Positions 1 through 12,733 are shown, counted from the stretch's first letter. The stretch: DNA of 64,000 nt from Apricaphanius iberus (GCA_028564705.1 JAPXFQ010001399.1:375001-439000), one strand, 5' to 3'. The notes: generated by a model from the letters alone, not told the origin. Program-made: numbers and translations.

Positions 1-1020
1 TAATTGATTTTGTAACCGGATAGAGAACTGAATTCGTGAAAAGTATCCAGAATATGATAAGGTTGCTCTGTCAAAATATAATAATATGTCATCAGCATAT
101 AGCGATATGAAGTGTGTGGTGTTGTTAAAAGTGATGGGGGAAATATTTGGTTGTTGACAAATTTTCTGTGCGAGGGGCTCTAATGACAAAAGAAAAAGAA
201 AAGGGCTTAACGGACATCCTTGTCGGCAAGAGCGAGACAAATTAAACTTATTTGATATAATGCCCTTTGTGTTAATCATTGCAGATGGGTTATTGTTTAG
301 TTAATTTAATGAAAGTTGAGCCCAAATCAAAGCGCTGCAAAACCACCCACAAGTATTCCCATTCTAGCCTATCAAAGGCTTTTTCTGCGTCGAGGCTCAA
401 TATTGCACATGGAGAGGGAATATCCCTGGCAGCATGAATTACATGAAGCAGACGCCGTACATTGTCAGAAGCCAGTCATGATTTTACAAAGCCTGTCTGG
501 TCACTATTAATTAATGTGGCTATATGGGGTTCTATTCGGGAGGCTATTATACGGGCAAATATTTAAACTCCTGCATTGAGGATTGACAATGGTCTATAGT
601 TCCCACATTTTGTGGCATTCTTATTGGGTTTGGGCAGTACATCTATCAAGGTGGCGTTCATTTCATTGAAAAAGGAACCAGCTTCAATAGCTTTATGTAT
701 CATGGCTAAAAAGTATTGTCCCAGTTCTTCTCAAAAGGTGATGTAAAACTCTGGGGGTATCCCATTCTACCCCGGAGACTTGCCTTTTTTCATACCAGCT
801 ATAGCACTTCTCAACCTAGTAAGAGTGAGTGGTTCCCCTAGACGCTGTGCAGCCTCTTGCTCAAGGGTGGGAAGCTCTAAGTCTTGTAAAAAGGATTCGC
901 ATTTAGTTTTGTCAAATGAAATTTCAGAATTTGTATAGCATAATAATCTGCATAATAATTTTGGAATGCAGTGTTAATTTCTTTGGGAGCAGTACACAGA
1001 TTTTGATTTGAGCTAATTGC
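1..1020 (-). mobile_element. L1/Tx1-type LINE ORF2 fragment (degenerate)
   Basis: Read on the minus strand this stretch gives broken pieces of a LINE reverse transcriptase. A piece near 350-410 reads [15 protein letters not shown], the first catalytic-Asp motif. A piece near 200-240 reads RQGCPLSP. A piece near 755-785 resembles the GKSPG-NG template-binding motif but has a stop inside it. These motifs match the ORF2 of the element at 2961-6711, so this is another copy of the same L1/Tx1 group in the opposite orientation. Stops and indels break every frame and no endonuclease part is seen. It is a dead remnant; the left end lies outside the window and the right boundary near 1020 is approximate. 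Confidence 0.75.
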
Positions 1021-1724
1021 TGCAATGTTGATAACACAATGGTCAGATAAATTCAAACTTTATTTATTTATAAAGCACTTTTTTTTCCAAAAACAGTTTC
1101 TCAAAGTGCTTTTCAGATTTAAAAAAAACAACAACCCCCCATTCAAAAATAAAATCATCAACGCAACTACACCCCCCTCCCAACCCATCAGCAATACACA
1201 CACTCACACACACACACACACACTTAAAAGCTAGAAAAACTGTGTGCTGAGCACAGATGAGCCAGGAAATGCTATCATGGGAGCCATCTGCATCGGCGGC
1301 AGCAGATCGGCAACAGCAGCCAAGGCACCGACCCAGGGCGCCAAGATGAGGGAGGGATGGTACCCCCACCTCCACCCAAGCACTACCTGTGTGGCACCCA
1401 GGCAGCGACAGCCGACCACCACTCCGATGCAGGGGGCCCCGAGAGAGGAAACACTGGAAAGAAAGATTAAAATAAGTTAAAATATAAAGTTTATAAAATA
1501 TAAAGAGTTTATAAACTTTTTTCCCACAGATGAGTTCTGAAGGGGGGCGCAGGATGAGCTGCTGAGTTCTCGCGAGAGCTGTGCATAGGTGAACATGGCG
1601 GTTATGTGGTAAAATATACAATCAGTCAGGTAAAATAAGAAAATCATTTTGAACCAAACGCAGCTTCTAAACTAACCATCAAGTTACTTTTTTTTTCCCT
1701 CTAAACAACCTGGACGAGGAAACA
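1021..1724. other. Unassigned sequence between two L1-type elements
   Basis: Nothing here is recognisable as a gene. The segment 1040-1090 (a TTTATTTATTTATAAAGCAC run) resembles the AT-rich 3' tip of an L2-type LINE read on the minus strand. A GC-richer block at 1240-1450 and a CA microsatellite at 1196-1223 follow. The part just before 1725 may be the 5' UTR of the downstream L1/Tx1 element, but I see no 5' end signal. Confidence 0.4.
1196..1223. repeat. (CA)n microsatellite, interrupted
   Basis: Imperfect CA dinucleotide run with one interruption (CACTCACACA) near its start. Confidence 0.9.
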
Positions 1725-2559
1725 TTGGATTCGCTGGAGTGCTACCTAGACGAGTGCTTTGATAACATCGTTATGGGTAAGTCACGAAAACCTGCTTCGG
1801 ATACAACAACGAGCACACCGTCGCAGAAGCGCACTCGTTCCGAGGCTAGCACATCAACCGACTCGCCAGATAGAAGCTACGGCGACATCCTGGACTCAAT
1901 AGACAAGAAGCTAACCAGCCTGGACGCCCGTCTCGCGCTAGTGGAGGTTCTGCATAAAGAATTTCAGGCTCTGAGGGAATCGCTGGAGTTCAGCCAACAA
2001 CAGGTAGCTTCACTACTTACAGAAAATCAAACACTAAAAGAAGTTGTTAAGAAACTCACCGAGGGGATGAAGCAGCTGTCGGGAGAAAACAAAAGCTTCA
2101 AGGAGTCTATTCTAGACATCCAGGCCCGATCAATGAGGGACAATCTTGTTTTTTCGGGGATACCAGAGCAGGCTGAGGAAGATGCTGAAGTAGCCGTGCA
2201 AAAGTTCATTCAACACCAGCTGAAACTGCCAGGCGACACGGTTAAAAACATAACCTTCCATCGGGTTCACCGACTCGGAGGTAAGAAGCCCAACAACACC
2301 CGCCCGCGACCAATTGTTGCAAAATTTGAACATTTTAAACAAAAAGAACACGTCAAAGGACGCGGGAGAGAGCTACGGGGGACGAATTACAGCGTTAATG
2401 ATCAGTTTCCGAAAGAAATCCTGGACAGAAGACGCGTGTTATTTCCAATTAGAAAAAAAACATATTAGTGAGGGCTGTAGGGTTACGGTTAGTGTGGATA
2501 AACTGTATGTTAACGGTCAGCTGTTTAGGGACCCTCAGGTTACTCCTTGGCTTTATTAG
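1725..2559 (+). pseudogene. L1/Tx1 ORF1 protein (RNA-binding chaperone type), frameshifted
   Basis: The frame from 1725 encodes a polar N terminus (start either MDSLECYL or, more likely, MGKSRKPA at 1772), then a long heptad-rich coiled coil (about residues 60-130). A globular RRM-like region follows with the hallmark RDNLVFSGIPE, as in L1 ORF1p (Transposase_22 family). It stops at 2468 after an A8 run near 2453. The continuation ISEGCRVTVSVDK..., typical of the C-terminal domain, runs in the next frame to a stop at 2559. A one-base slip in the A run therefore explains the break. ORF1p normally binds the LINE RNA as a trimer and acts as a nucleic-acid chaperone. It is followed by ORF2 after about 400 bp. 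Confidence 0.85.
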
Positions 2560-2960
2560 TCATATTTAACAGAACCAAGACAGAATTAGCTTTATCAGAC
2601 AACTATAGTTTAAAAAAAAAAGCACAGCTCAGCAGGCTGTTTTTGTTTGTAAATGTGGGTAGGGGCAGGGCTGTGCACTAGATTGCTTTTTCTTTTTTTT
2701 TCTTCTTTTTTCTTTTTCTCTATTTTCTTTCTCACATTTGTACCACCAAATCTCTTTATCACCTTTTTTCCTTTTTCTCTCTCTCACACACACAGACTTT
2801 TATCATGGCATATTCATGTTTTTCCATCATACTTTCATTCTGTACACACCTGTATGGTGCATTATTTGCCTCGCTTTATCTCTGCTTCTGGGTTTTTTTC
2901 AATCTGGCAACCCCATGGACAAACCAAAATTACACCTATATTCATCCTTGGCGATAGTAC

Positions 2961-5900
2961 ATGTCTAAGGTTTATCTTAGCTCTATGAATCCTGTAAAAT
3001 TTATAACATGGAATATTCGCGGCGCTAGCTCCAGAGATAAAACCATTAAGATTTTCAACCATCTTACAAGATTGAAGGCAGATGTCGTCTTACTACAGGA
3101 GACTCATAAATCAAGTTCAACAGCTAATGATTTAAAAACACCAGAGTATCCTAATATATTTTCTTCATGCTATAACTCTAGACAACGAGGAGTAGCAATA
3201 TTAATAAATGGAAATACTAATTTTAAAGTAATAGACACAGCTACAGATCCAGAAGGTAGATTTATAATATTAAAACTATTTATAAATAACCAAAAGTTAT
3301 GTATAGTTAGTATATATGGTCCAAATGTTGAGGACCCCTCATTCTTTCATACTTTCTTCTCGTTTTTGGCTAATCACATGGATTGCTCACTTGTTCTTGG
3401 GGGAGATTTCAACTTTGGACTAAATGAAGAAATAGACAGGCTCAGTACAGCAGGGACTCAGCGCAGATGGCAATCAGTAGATATAGTTAAACAGTACATG
3501 AGCGATTATGGACTCTGCGATGCATGGCGATCGCTTCATCCCAACGACAGAAAATACACTTTTTACTCAAACGTACATCATTCTTATTCTAGATTGGACT
3601 ATTTGTTAGTCAGCAGCTCACTGTTGAATGACATTTCAGACACTGAGATACATCCTATAGTGATCAGCGATCACGCTCCTGTTTCTTTAAATTTAGCAAA
3701 TAAAATTGCAACCCCTCAATATAAAAATTGGAGATTTAATATATCATTACTTAAGGATAAAGAATTTAGTAAATATATTGAAAAAGAATGGGCTTCATAC
3801 ATGGAATTTAATGATCTCCCTGGTATGTCGCCATCCACTCTATGGGAAGCAGGGAAAGCTGTGATTAGAGGTAAAATAATTTCATTCTCATCAAATAAAA
3901 AGAGAACAGAAAATAAACATGTTCAGGAATTAGAAGGAACTATTAAATCATTAGAACCTTCCCTGGATAAAGAGAGCTTAAGTAAAATATGGAAAGCAAA
4001 ATTAGAATTAAATGAAATTATTAATAAAAGGACGCAGTTTTTAATCCAAAGACTTAGAATAGAAAACTTTGAACATAGTAATAAATCAGGTAGCTTCTTA
4101 GCTAATCAATTAAAAATAAAGAAAGAAAAAACAACTATATCTGCAATCAAAGAAAAAATTGGGAATATAATATATGACCCTGAAAAAATAAACAACACTT
4201 TCAAAGAATTTTATGAGACATTATACACACCAGAGATAAACCCTTCAAATAATGATATTGTACAATTTCTGGATAAAATAACTCTTCCTAAACTTTCAGA
4301 CAGTCAAGCAAAGGCCCTGGATTCACCGCTAACAGTGTCTGAACTCCAGGAGGCCCTCCAATCCATGCCTAATAATAAAGCTCCAGGTCCAGATGGATTT
4401 CCAGTAGAGTTCTATAAAGAATTCTGGAATATTCTGGCACCAACATTTTACAAAATGTTGCAGGAAACAAAGGAAAATGGTCAAATACCACCAAACATGA
4501 ACTCTGCCTACATCAATCTTCTATTAAAACCAGGAAAAGACACTATGTCTCCTACCAGTTATCGTCCCATTTCTCTTATCAATGTGGATCTGAAAATAAT
4601 TTGCAACGCTCTTGCAAGAAGGATAGAGAAAATAACACCTCTAATAATCCACCCTGATCAAACAGGTTTTATAAAAGGTAGGTTCTCTTCAACAAATTCA
4701 CGTAGATTAATAGATTTAATAGATTATTCCCACTGTAAAAACGTCCAAACCAATATATTATCTTTAGATGCAGAAAAAGCATTTGATAGAGTTAACTGGA
4801 AATTTTTATTTGCAGCCTTAAATAAATTCGGATTCAGTAATTCTTTTGTAAACTGGTTAAAATTATTATACAGCTCACCAACAGCATATATTAGGACCAA
4901 TAATCAAACATCATCAAGGTTCTTTCTTTAGAGAGGTACCAGGCAGGGATGTCCACTTTCTCCCTCCCTCTTTGCTATTTTTATTGAACCATTAGCAGCA
5001 GCAATCAGGCAAAATAATAATGTTAAAGGTATACAATGCAACAAAATAGAACATAAAATCAGTTTATACGCAGATGATGTACTACTATTTCTACAGCATT
5101 CACAAACTTCATTGTATCAGGTAATTAAGTTAATAAAAACTTACTCAAGAGTTTCAGACTATTCCATAAATTGGTTAAAATCTACAGTCCTTCCGATCAA
5201 CTGTTCTTACCAGAGTCCTGTTGCTTTACAGCTCCGGTCGGGAAATTTTACATATCTAGGTATCCATATCTCACCAAGACAGTCAGACTTATCTAAGCTA
5301 AATTACGTCCCACTTTTAAAAAAAGTGGAAGATGATCTGGCAAGATGGAAATCCCTTCCAATATCACTTATTGGAAGGGTAGCTACAATAAAAATGATGG
5401 TTTTGCCTAGAATCAATTATTTATTCTCAATGATCCCAAGCAAACCATCACCTGATTGGTTTAGATCTCTGGACTCTTCTGTTTCTAAATTCCTTTGGAA
5501 AGATAAACCCCCACGTATCAGCTTAAAAAACACTACAGAAGTCCAAAGATAAAGGAGGTCTAGACCTACCAAACTTTCGTCATTATTTCTTAGCCAACAG
5601 ACTCCAATACACATCAAGATGGGTAAAACACAGTTATATCGATGAGTGCTGGGTAGATGTAGAACAGACACTATGCAATAAGATAAAACTTTCAGATCTA
5701 CCTTTTGTTAGCTCAAATATAAAACAAAATGAAGGTTTTAAAAGTATTAATATCAGCTCCTCTCTGACAGCTTGGTGGGAATTTCTTAAAATGACAAAGA
5801 CCTCACTAGTCCCATGCAGGCGTACACCCATCTGGAATAACCCGGATATCTTACAAAAAAAATGCATGATCAACTTTCCAGGCTGGAGTTGTAAAGGTAT

Positions 5901-6711
5901 TGAATACCTGGAGCATATATTTGATGGAACAGACTTTATCCAATTTAATACATTGGTTACACAATTCGGAATTAACAAGAATAAATTCTTAGAATACCAA
6001 CAAATTAAATCAATTATAAAAAATAAATTTAGGCTCAATACAGTTGATTTACAAATTCCAGGAAAAGTTTTAGACTTTCTTAATCTTAACCCTCCCAAAC
6101 TGCTATCTAAAATATACAAAACATTAAATAGAATAGATGAATCAATAGCCCTTCCTATTTCAAAATGGGAGATGGACTTGTCCATCTCAATTGACCAAAA
6201 CCTCTGGTCTCAAATTTCATTAAGAACCTTTAAATTTCTTAAAATTCCTAATCTACGATTAATACAATATAAAATCCTTCATAGAGTGCATTATACAGGG
6301 CAACGGATGTTCAAGATGGGTTATACGCCGTCTGATACCTGTTTACAATGTACAAGCAATCTACCAGACAATTATATTCATGCTCTTTGGTTCTGCCCAC
6401 CTGTTAAGAAATATTGGTACCAGATATGTGAAGATCTACCAAAGTGTCTGAAATGTAATATCACACCTGCTCCCACAGTTTGCTTGCTGGGAAATGTAGA
6501 TGAAGTTACCATGGATACAAAGTCTATGCAATTATTTTACATCGCCTTATGCATCGCTAAGAAAAATATCCTCGAACTGGAAAAATAAAAATACTCTGAA
6601 TATTAATCAATATAGACATCACCTTCTGGATTACATTGGTCTAGAAACGGCATCTGCCTCCACATCTGATCAATCTTTCTGGTCACCCTTGATCAGTTCC
6701 ATCACCTAGTG
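2961..6711 (+). pseudogene. L1/Tx1 ORF2: AP endonuclease + reverse transcriptase, broken
   Basis: A likely start is MNPVKFITWNIRG at 2985. The N-terminal AP-like endonuclease shows LLQETH, GGDFNFGL and ISDHAPVSL. The RT domain follows with [50 protein letters not shown] and the catalytic YADDVLLFL. A C-terminal cysteine cluster reads C-x2-C ... H-x4-C near 6335-6400. Breaks: an in-frame TAG at 4929-4931 between RT motifs, a frameshift near 5530 and another near 6550; the final frame ends at 6711. Such proteins nick the target and copy the RNA in place (target-primed reverse transcription). With three disruptions this copy cannot make the full protein. Confidence 0.92.
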
Positions 6712-9700
6712 GGGTCAGGCCCTTGATTCCGTTCTGTGGGACACGGTTGCCGATGTGGAGCTTAAGGGTTGGTGGTGACTGCGGGGAGGTCCTTGGGGGT
6801 GGGTCCGCTTGCGGTTCGGCGGTAGGTGCCGTGACCCTCGCCTGGGGTGGGACTTTGGGGGCTTTGTGTGGTGACTCCTAGTGGCTGCATGCGGCGCCTT
6901 AGAGGGGTCGTGCTGGCGGACACGGGTTACTGGCCTGGTGCTGTGCTGCTCTGGGGGGGTCTGGGCTGGGCCTGGGGCTCGGGGTTCTGGGGCGGCGTGC
7001 CCTCCGGCTGGGGCCCTGGCTGGGGCTTGGCCGGGGGGGGGCGCTGCCGTCGGTGCCGGCTGGGGGGGGCTGTGGTCGGCCGATGGTTGGCGGGCGCTGC
7101 TGCCCTTTCCATCTCCCCGGGCTGGTTCTTGTCGCTTGCTCCCCGGTGGCCGCTTGCCGCGTCTGGGCGTCGGCGAGAGTGCGCGGCGGGTGGCCGGCGT
7201 CTCCGGGCCCGATCGGCTATATTGACACTGGACATGGATCCTGGGTCTTGGTCTTAGCCCTCACGGGGCTGCTGAGGTGGGGGCCTCTGGCCGGTGTTGG
7301 TCGGCCTCCACGGTGACTGACCGGTTGGTGAGGTGTGGGCTGGTGGGTGGAGGTGCTGGGTTCTGTTGCCACCCGGCCATCGGGCGGTAGTAGCAAGGCT
7401 GGAGGATGTCGGCCTGGGGATTGGCCGCCCGGGACTTCGGTCTGCTCACGGGCCTGGCGCGGCATGTCCGGGGTACCCGAGTCGGTGGTGCGCCGGGTTC
7501 CGGCCTCGGCCCGGGGGCCCTCGGACGCTGGCGGTGCCTGGGGCGTCTCTTATTGGCGGGGAGGCTTTTTACCATCTAGCACAGGCGCTCTTTTTAACGG
7601 GGTGCGCTTGGGACGGGAGGGCGGAGGCTGTTGAGGGGGAGGGGGGGCTAAACTCAACCTGGGTGTCTAGTGACATGTGTTTTGTTAGCAGTGTGAATGT
7701 TGGGAAGGATTTAGGTATGCCCCTGGCATGGGGGCTGGTGGATTGCCGGGGCCCCCATGGGGCTCGGGGGTGCCGCTGCCATGGGCCCCGACTTGACGTG
7801 CTGGGGCCTCCCACCCCTGGTGGATCGGCCGAACTGGGGTGCCTATTGGAGTCAGCAGGGGAGCTGGCTCCCTGGGGTTGGCAATGGCCACCCCAGTTAT
7901 TTTCTCCCCATCCCCATGCCTCTGTCCACCTGCTCCTTCATTCTACCATTCACAAGGCCTTGGGACGTGGGCACGTCACTGGGGTGCGGGATGGAGCTTC
8001 CCTCTTCGCTAACCGGTGGCGGCCTTAGACACTTACACTTGCAACATTTACATGGAACCCACATGTAGGGACCTGGCGGTGTGGCGAATTGGCGCTGGGG
8101 GCGGGGACCCTCATGGGGGGCCCCCTATAGGGGCCCGTTGTGGGGGCCTCGCCTGTGGTGCCGGCACCCACTGGTTAAATGCATCTAGACACCGAGGGCC
8201 CGGGGGGGGAGATGGGGGTACCCGGCAGTATTCCCATGTCCCCCCCCTCTGTTTTAAGTGCACATTAGAACAACACGCAACAACACCACATTGAGCTGGG
8301 GGAGGGAGGCTGGGGGGTCTTTCCACACCCCTGTTCGTTGGACCATCAGGGGTCGGAGCCCGGATAGAACATCACGCCGTCTGGTCGGGGTCCTGGGCTG
8401 GTGGGCTGCTCTTGCCGGTGTGGGGGCCTTGGCGGTCTGCTTGTCCACGTCCTGGTGGGCAAAGGGGTCTGTCTCCTGGGTCCAGGGGCAGGGTTCTCTA
8501 TTGGGGCGTCTGTCCCTGGACCTGGGAGTATGGAGTATAGTGTATGTATGGGGGGCATGAATGAGTGTATAGCGTCCTTTTTTCGTATGTCCTGTATTTG
8601 TAAGAATGTGTACGCATGAGAGGGAGGGTACGTATGAGTGTCTCTGTCTGTCTATGTCTACCTGTCAGGTTGGGTGTTTGGCTGCTCTCTGGCCTGATGC
8701 ATCTTCTTCCCTCCCCGTCACTCCCGGTCGGTGATGGTTGCTCGTGCCCGCTGGTTGATGATGGCTTTCGATGCCTGGGGCCGGGGGTCCGTGTTGCGGC
8801 CCGGCTCGGTCCTGGTGCATGTCGGGCGGGTCCTGGGTGGTCCAGTGTGTCGGGCGGCCGCTGTTTCGGGCCGACGTCCTCCTTGGATTGACTGGGGCAC
8901 CTCTTCTGGGGGTGCCGAGGTTGTAGAACAGGTTGGTGCCGTCCGGTGGATCGGTGGGGACCGTGCCTGGCGCCCAGTCCTCCTGCCGGTTCCAGGACTT
9001 CTGCTGGCTGGTCTGTTCGCCTGGTGGGGCTGTCCGGCATTGGCTGGGCCCCTGATCTTGGCGCCCTACGTGGGGCGGGATCTGGACCCAGGAGCTGGAA
9101 GATCTGGATATCCAGGTGCCGGCTGGGCGCGGCCTGGGGAGGGCGTACATCCGCTGTGGCTCTTGTTGTGGCTCCCTGGCGTGTGGGTGTGTGGAGGCGG
9201 GCCGGGTTGTTGGCGGTGGGTATTGGTCCGGGGTGGCGGCGGCGTGTGTTGTCCTTGGGTTGGCTGCGGATCCTCCTTGCCTGCGGCGGCGGCGGGGGGC
9301 CCTTGTCGGCTGGTCCCTGGTTGGGGCCCCGCTGGGGGGCGGGGTGCCCCTGGTCCCCGTGGCCTCCGGTTCCTGATCCGGGCCCGCCCTGGCGTAGCCG
9401 GTTACCGGCGGAGCCCGTGGGCTCGTCACTGCGATCTCTCGGGCCCCAGCATTGCGGCTGGTGGGTGTTCCCCTGGGGCTTCCATCTGTTCCCCTCTTGG
9501 CGGGTGATCGACCCTGCGCTGATCCGCCTGTGGCCTCTGTACTCTATGGGACCCTGGATGCATACATCTCTTGCCTCCTCCATGTCTGTGCCGATTCCTG
9601 TAGGACGGATTGACGGTTCCTTACACCAGTGTAATTCTTAGTTTATTCTACTACATCCGAACTATTGGTTTGGTTCTGTACAGTTTGTTGTTTTTGTTTT

Positions 9701-9895
9701 GTATTACTGTTTCTCTGCCGTCCGGCAGAGGTGGAGGACTGGGATGTTTTCTTGTGTTCTTTGTTTGCCTCCCTGTCTTGTGTCGTCGGTTCGCACCTCT
9801 GCTGGTCCGGTTTCTTTTCTTCACCTTCTTCCTTTCTCCCTTCTTGTCTCAGTTTAATGTCCATGAAGTCAGGAAATTGAACCCACAGTAATCAC
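6712..9895 (+). repeat. G-rich 3' region of the L1/Tx1 element
   Basis: Directly after the ORF2 stop, base composition switches to strongly G-rich on the plus strand, with many G4-G10 runs up to about 9620. A T-rich stretch follows to about 9890. Long frames on both strands here are composition artefacts: they have no domains and translate to Gly/Pro/Arg/Trp-rich strings. A second copy of roughly 7480-9080 lies inverted at 24385-25830, which shows that the block is repetitive and not a host CpG island. L1 3' UTRs in other vertebrates are also G-rich and can form quadruplexes; a similar role here is inference. Confidence 0.7.
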
Positions 9896-10040
9896 TAATA
9901 GAGATTTTTCATACATATACATCAAGTGGCGTACTACAGCGAAGCTGTAATACTCTGCTTGGGAAAGTAAAACTGTTGGGCTTGTACTTGGTACTCAGAC
10001 ACCAATTCTGAGTAGCATACTGCTAGACAGGACACGTTAA
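9896..10040. other. Short unassigned junction
   Basis: AT-rich sequence between the L1/Tx1 tail and the next LINE. No gene or known repeat end is recognised. Confidence 0.4.
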
Positions 10041-10182
10041 AAAAAAATAAATAAATAAAAATATATAAAACAATAAGTCTAAAACAACGATACGATAGAT
10101 CAAGATAAAAATGCAAAGCAGATTAATAAATAAACAGTTAAAAGCCAAAGAAAAATTAAATGAGGTAAAACACGCTGAGCAG

Positions 10183-11125
10183 TTAAATATATATTAAAAA
10201 TGAATAATTAGTTAAAAGCTTGGTTAAAAAGGTAAGTCTTGAGCCTGCTCTTAAAAGCATGAACGTTCTCTGCGGCCCTGATGTCCTCTGGCAGCCTGTT
10301 TTAGAGGTGAGGGCCATAATAATGAAAAGACGCCTCACCATGAGTTCATGTCCTGACTTTGTGAATGATAAGGAGACGGCTGCCAGAACCCTCGCAGAGA
10401 CCACGAGGGTTCATATGGTAAAAGCTGTTCAGAAAGATAAGAAGACCCAAGACCATTAAGACACTTAAAAACCATTAAAAGAACCTTAAAATCGATCCCT
10501 AAAACATACGGGGAGCCAAGTGCAGTGATTCTAAGACCGGTGTAATGTGCTCCCGCCTTCTGGTCTTCATCCGGACACGAGCTGCTGAATTCTGTAAAAG
10601 TTGTAAGCTTGACATAGTCTTTTTGGGAAGACCAGAAAGCAGGGCATTACAATAATCGATTCTACTGGTGATATAAGCATGCACTACAGTCTCCATATTG
10701 GCCCGAGAGAGAATGGGGCGGACTCTGGCTATGTTCTTTAGATGATTAAAAACAATTTTATTGATATTTTTAATCTGGGGGATAAAATTCAGCTCAGAGT
10801 CAAAAATCACGCCCAGATTGTTCACTTGTAAAGATGGATTAAAAGACAGTAATTGTAGTTTTGGTAAAAGTTTCTCTCTCTGAGCCTCAGGACCGATAAT
10901 TAAAACCACTGTTTTGTCCTGGTTGAGCTGGAGAAAGTTTTCTGCCATCCAGGATTTAATGTCTAAAATGGAGTTAAAAAGTGCATCCATTGGCCGTGTG
11001 TCATCATAACACATGGAAATGTACAACTGTGCATCATGAGCATAATTGTGAAAGTTAACTCCATGTCTTCTGATGACACTGCCAAGAGGGAGCATATGCA
11101 GGTTAAAAAGCACTGGGCCTAACAC
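10183..11125 (-). pseudogene. LINE RT C-terminal half (YADD changed to YAHD)
   Basis: The frame reads MLGPVLFNLHMLPLG, then YAHDAQLYIS where active enzymes have YADD. The usual downstream blocks follow: FLQLNQDKT, a NNLGVIFDSEL block, SRIDYCNALLSGL and LQLLQNSAAR. The His in place of the second catalytic Asp of the YADD box would abolish polymerase activity. The frame stops at 10499; beyond it the C-terminal sequence persists in other frames with indels. This is the 3' part of the element at 10041-12715. Confidence 0.85.
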
Positions 11126-11162
11126 TTAACCCTGGGGCACACCACATGCAATCTTATGGACC

Positions 11163-12695
11163 TTAGAGGAACAGGTATACAAACTTACCACTTACTTTAT
11201 CAAGGGTCCCAGCTTCTACCACGACAAAACTGTATAGTGTTTCGTCTGGTGAAGGCAGACACTCAGATTTGTCTAAAACCATGTTTGTTTGAGAGGATAC
11301 AATATTACATCTGATGGTGTCTACCTTCCCTCTGAAGTGGTCTGCAAACTCCTCACAGAGAGTGTTTGAGGGGATTTTCTGAAAAGTATTAGAGGTATGA
11401 TTAAAAATGTTGTCAATGGTCAAAAACAGAATTTTGGCGTTATTTTTGTGTTCTGAGATGATTCTGGAAAAGTATGCATTTCTGGAATTTCTTAAAGCGT
11501 TATTGTATGATTTTAGTTGTTCTATGTATATCTGATGATTCATTGTAATTTTATTTTTCCTCCATTTCCTTTCCGCCACCCTGCAGCTCCTCTTGAATTT
11601 TTTAAGATCTTCACTTTTCCATGGTACAGTGCATTTTGAATGTATGTTTACAGTTTTAAGTGGAGCCAGCAGGTCGAGGGCAGATTTAAGCCTACTGTTA
11701 AAATCATTAAAAATAAAATCACAGGGGGCAGGTGAAGGTACAGGAGGAAACTTTTTTAAAACTTTAAGAAAACCGGCAGCCACTTCAGGGGTTAGATAAC
11801 GCTTCCTGAGAGTTCTCACAGAGGTCTCTAGTTTGATAAAACTGGTGATTTTGAAAAACACACAGTAGTGGTCAGAGACAGCCAAGTCAACAACAGAGGA
11901 CACACTGGAGGACAGGCCATACGTATTGACCAAGTCCAGAGTGTGTCCTCTGTTGTGAGCAGGCTGCATGACAAGCTGGCTAAAATCCATATAATCCAAA
12001 ATATTTAAAAAATCTGTTGATAAAGGATCTAAAAGGTTATCTATATGTAGATTAAAATCACCAGCTAAAATTATCCTTTCATAAGAGTTGTGTAAAATTG
12101 ATAAGAACTCTGAAAATTCTGGAATTAAAAGTGCATTCCTTTTCGGAGGCCTATAAACGGTGACACATAAAATCTGAGGAATGCTAAAAACAGAGGCAGT
12201 GTATTCAAAAGTGGTAAAATTATTAAATAAAACAGGTTTGGCGGAAAGGTTGATGAACTAATAAAAGCAGTTCCGCCTCCCCTCTGGCTACTCCTCGTAG
12301 AATAATAAAAGTTAAAATTAGGTGGAGAGGCCTCTGTAAGAACAGCAGGGGAATCTGTACTCAGCCATGTCTGTGCTTAAATATAAACACTGAAGATTAT
12401 TGTCTAAAATCAAATCATTTATTATAAAAGTTTTATTCAGCAGAGAGTGAACATTTAAAAGAGCCATATTAATTGTGGATGGTGATGGAGTGACTGTATG
12501 ATTTACTGTAGGTGGGATTTTTAGTAACTGTTTAAGATTATTTGGGTTGCGTTGTTTTAGTTTATGATTATTTGTTCGCTCTCTGCTGACAATAACAGGT
12601 ACGAATGAGTTAGGGTAAGGTCCAAGTCCGATATGTGAGTTACTGTTAAAATCAGGGTTGAGTTCATAGGAATGATTTGTGGCATATATATACAC
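11163..12695 (-). pseudogene. LINE endonuclease and linker remnant
   Basis: The N-terminal segment (12695-12318) contains LLNVHSLLNKTFIINDL, the usual entry to the endonuclease of L2/CR1-group ORF2 proteins. Remnants of the middle blocks follow in shifted frames between 12300 and 12000. The 11999-11163 frame begins in the HTLDLVNTYG and VSDHYCVFF endonuclease motifs and continues through the basic linker that precedes RT. The frame then runs out before RT motif 1, so the early RT domain is missing. At least two frame breaks are present. Confidence 0.8.
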
Positions 12696-12733
12696 AGAAA
12701 TGCTATTCTCTGACCATTTATGTTTGTTTTAAT

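Larger units (their letters stand above)
1725..9895 (+). mobile_element. Long L1/Tx1-type LINE with G-rich 3' region
   Basis: The order on the plus strand is a coiled-coil ORF1 (1725-2559), a 400 bp spacer, an endonuclease-RT ORF2 (2961-6711) and then a G-rich and finally T-rich non-coding region to about 9895. This is the normal order of an L1/Tx1 LINE, here close to full length although both ORFs carry disabling changes. The 3' limit is placed where base composition drops to the AT-rich background. No poly(A) tail or clear target-site duplication was found. Assigning the G-rich block to the same element is an inference from its direct adjacency to the ORF2 stop. Confidence 0.75.
10041..12715 (-). 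mobile_element. L2/CR1-group LINE, antisense, RT core deleted
   Basis: Read on the minus strand, the order is an N-terminal segment (12695-12318), endonuclease remains (12300-11900), a linker (to 11163), the second half of an RT (11125-10499), a LINE-type C terminus near 10250-10190 and an A-rich 3' end. The endonuclease-to-RT join lacks the early RT motifs: LDKVSGKF is followed within a few codons by a CGVPQG motif with a stop just after it. The family is related to but distinct from LINEs A and B at 27490-37400. Ends are approximate and no target duplication is seen. Confidence 0.8.

Noticed and set aside
1064..1621. 185-codon minus-strand frame
   Set aside because: Low complexity (CA repeat read as alternating Val/Cys) and no domain; lies between repeats.
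6847..9641. Many long open frames on both strands in the G-rich block
   Set aside because: All frames are open because of base composition; translations are Gly/Pro/Arg/Trp-rich without domains, and the block is a repeated LINE 3' region.
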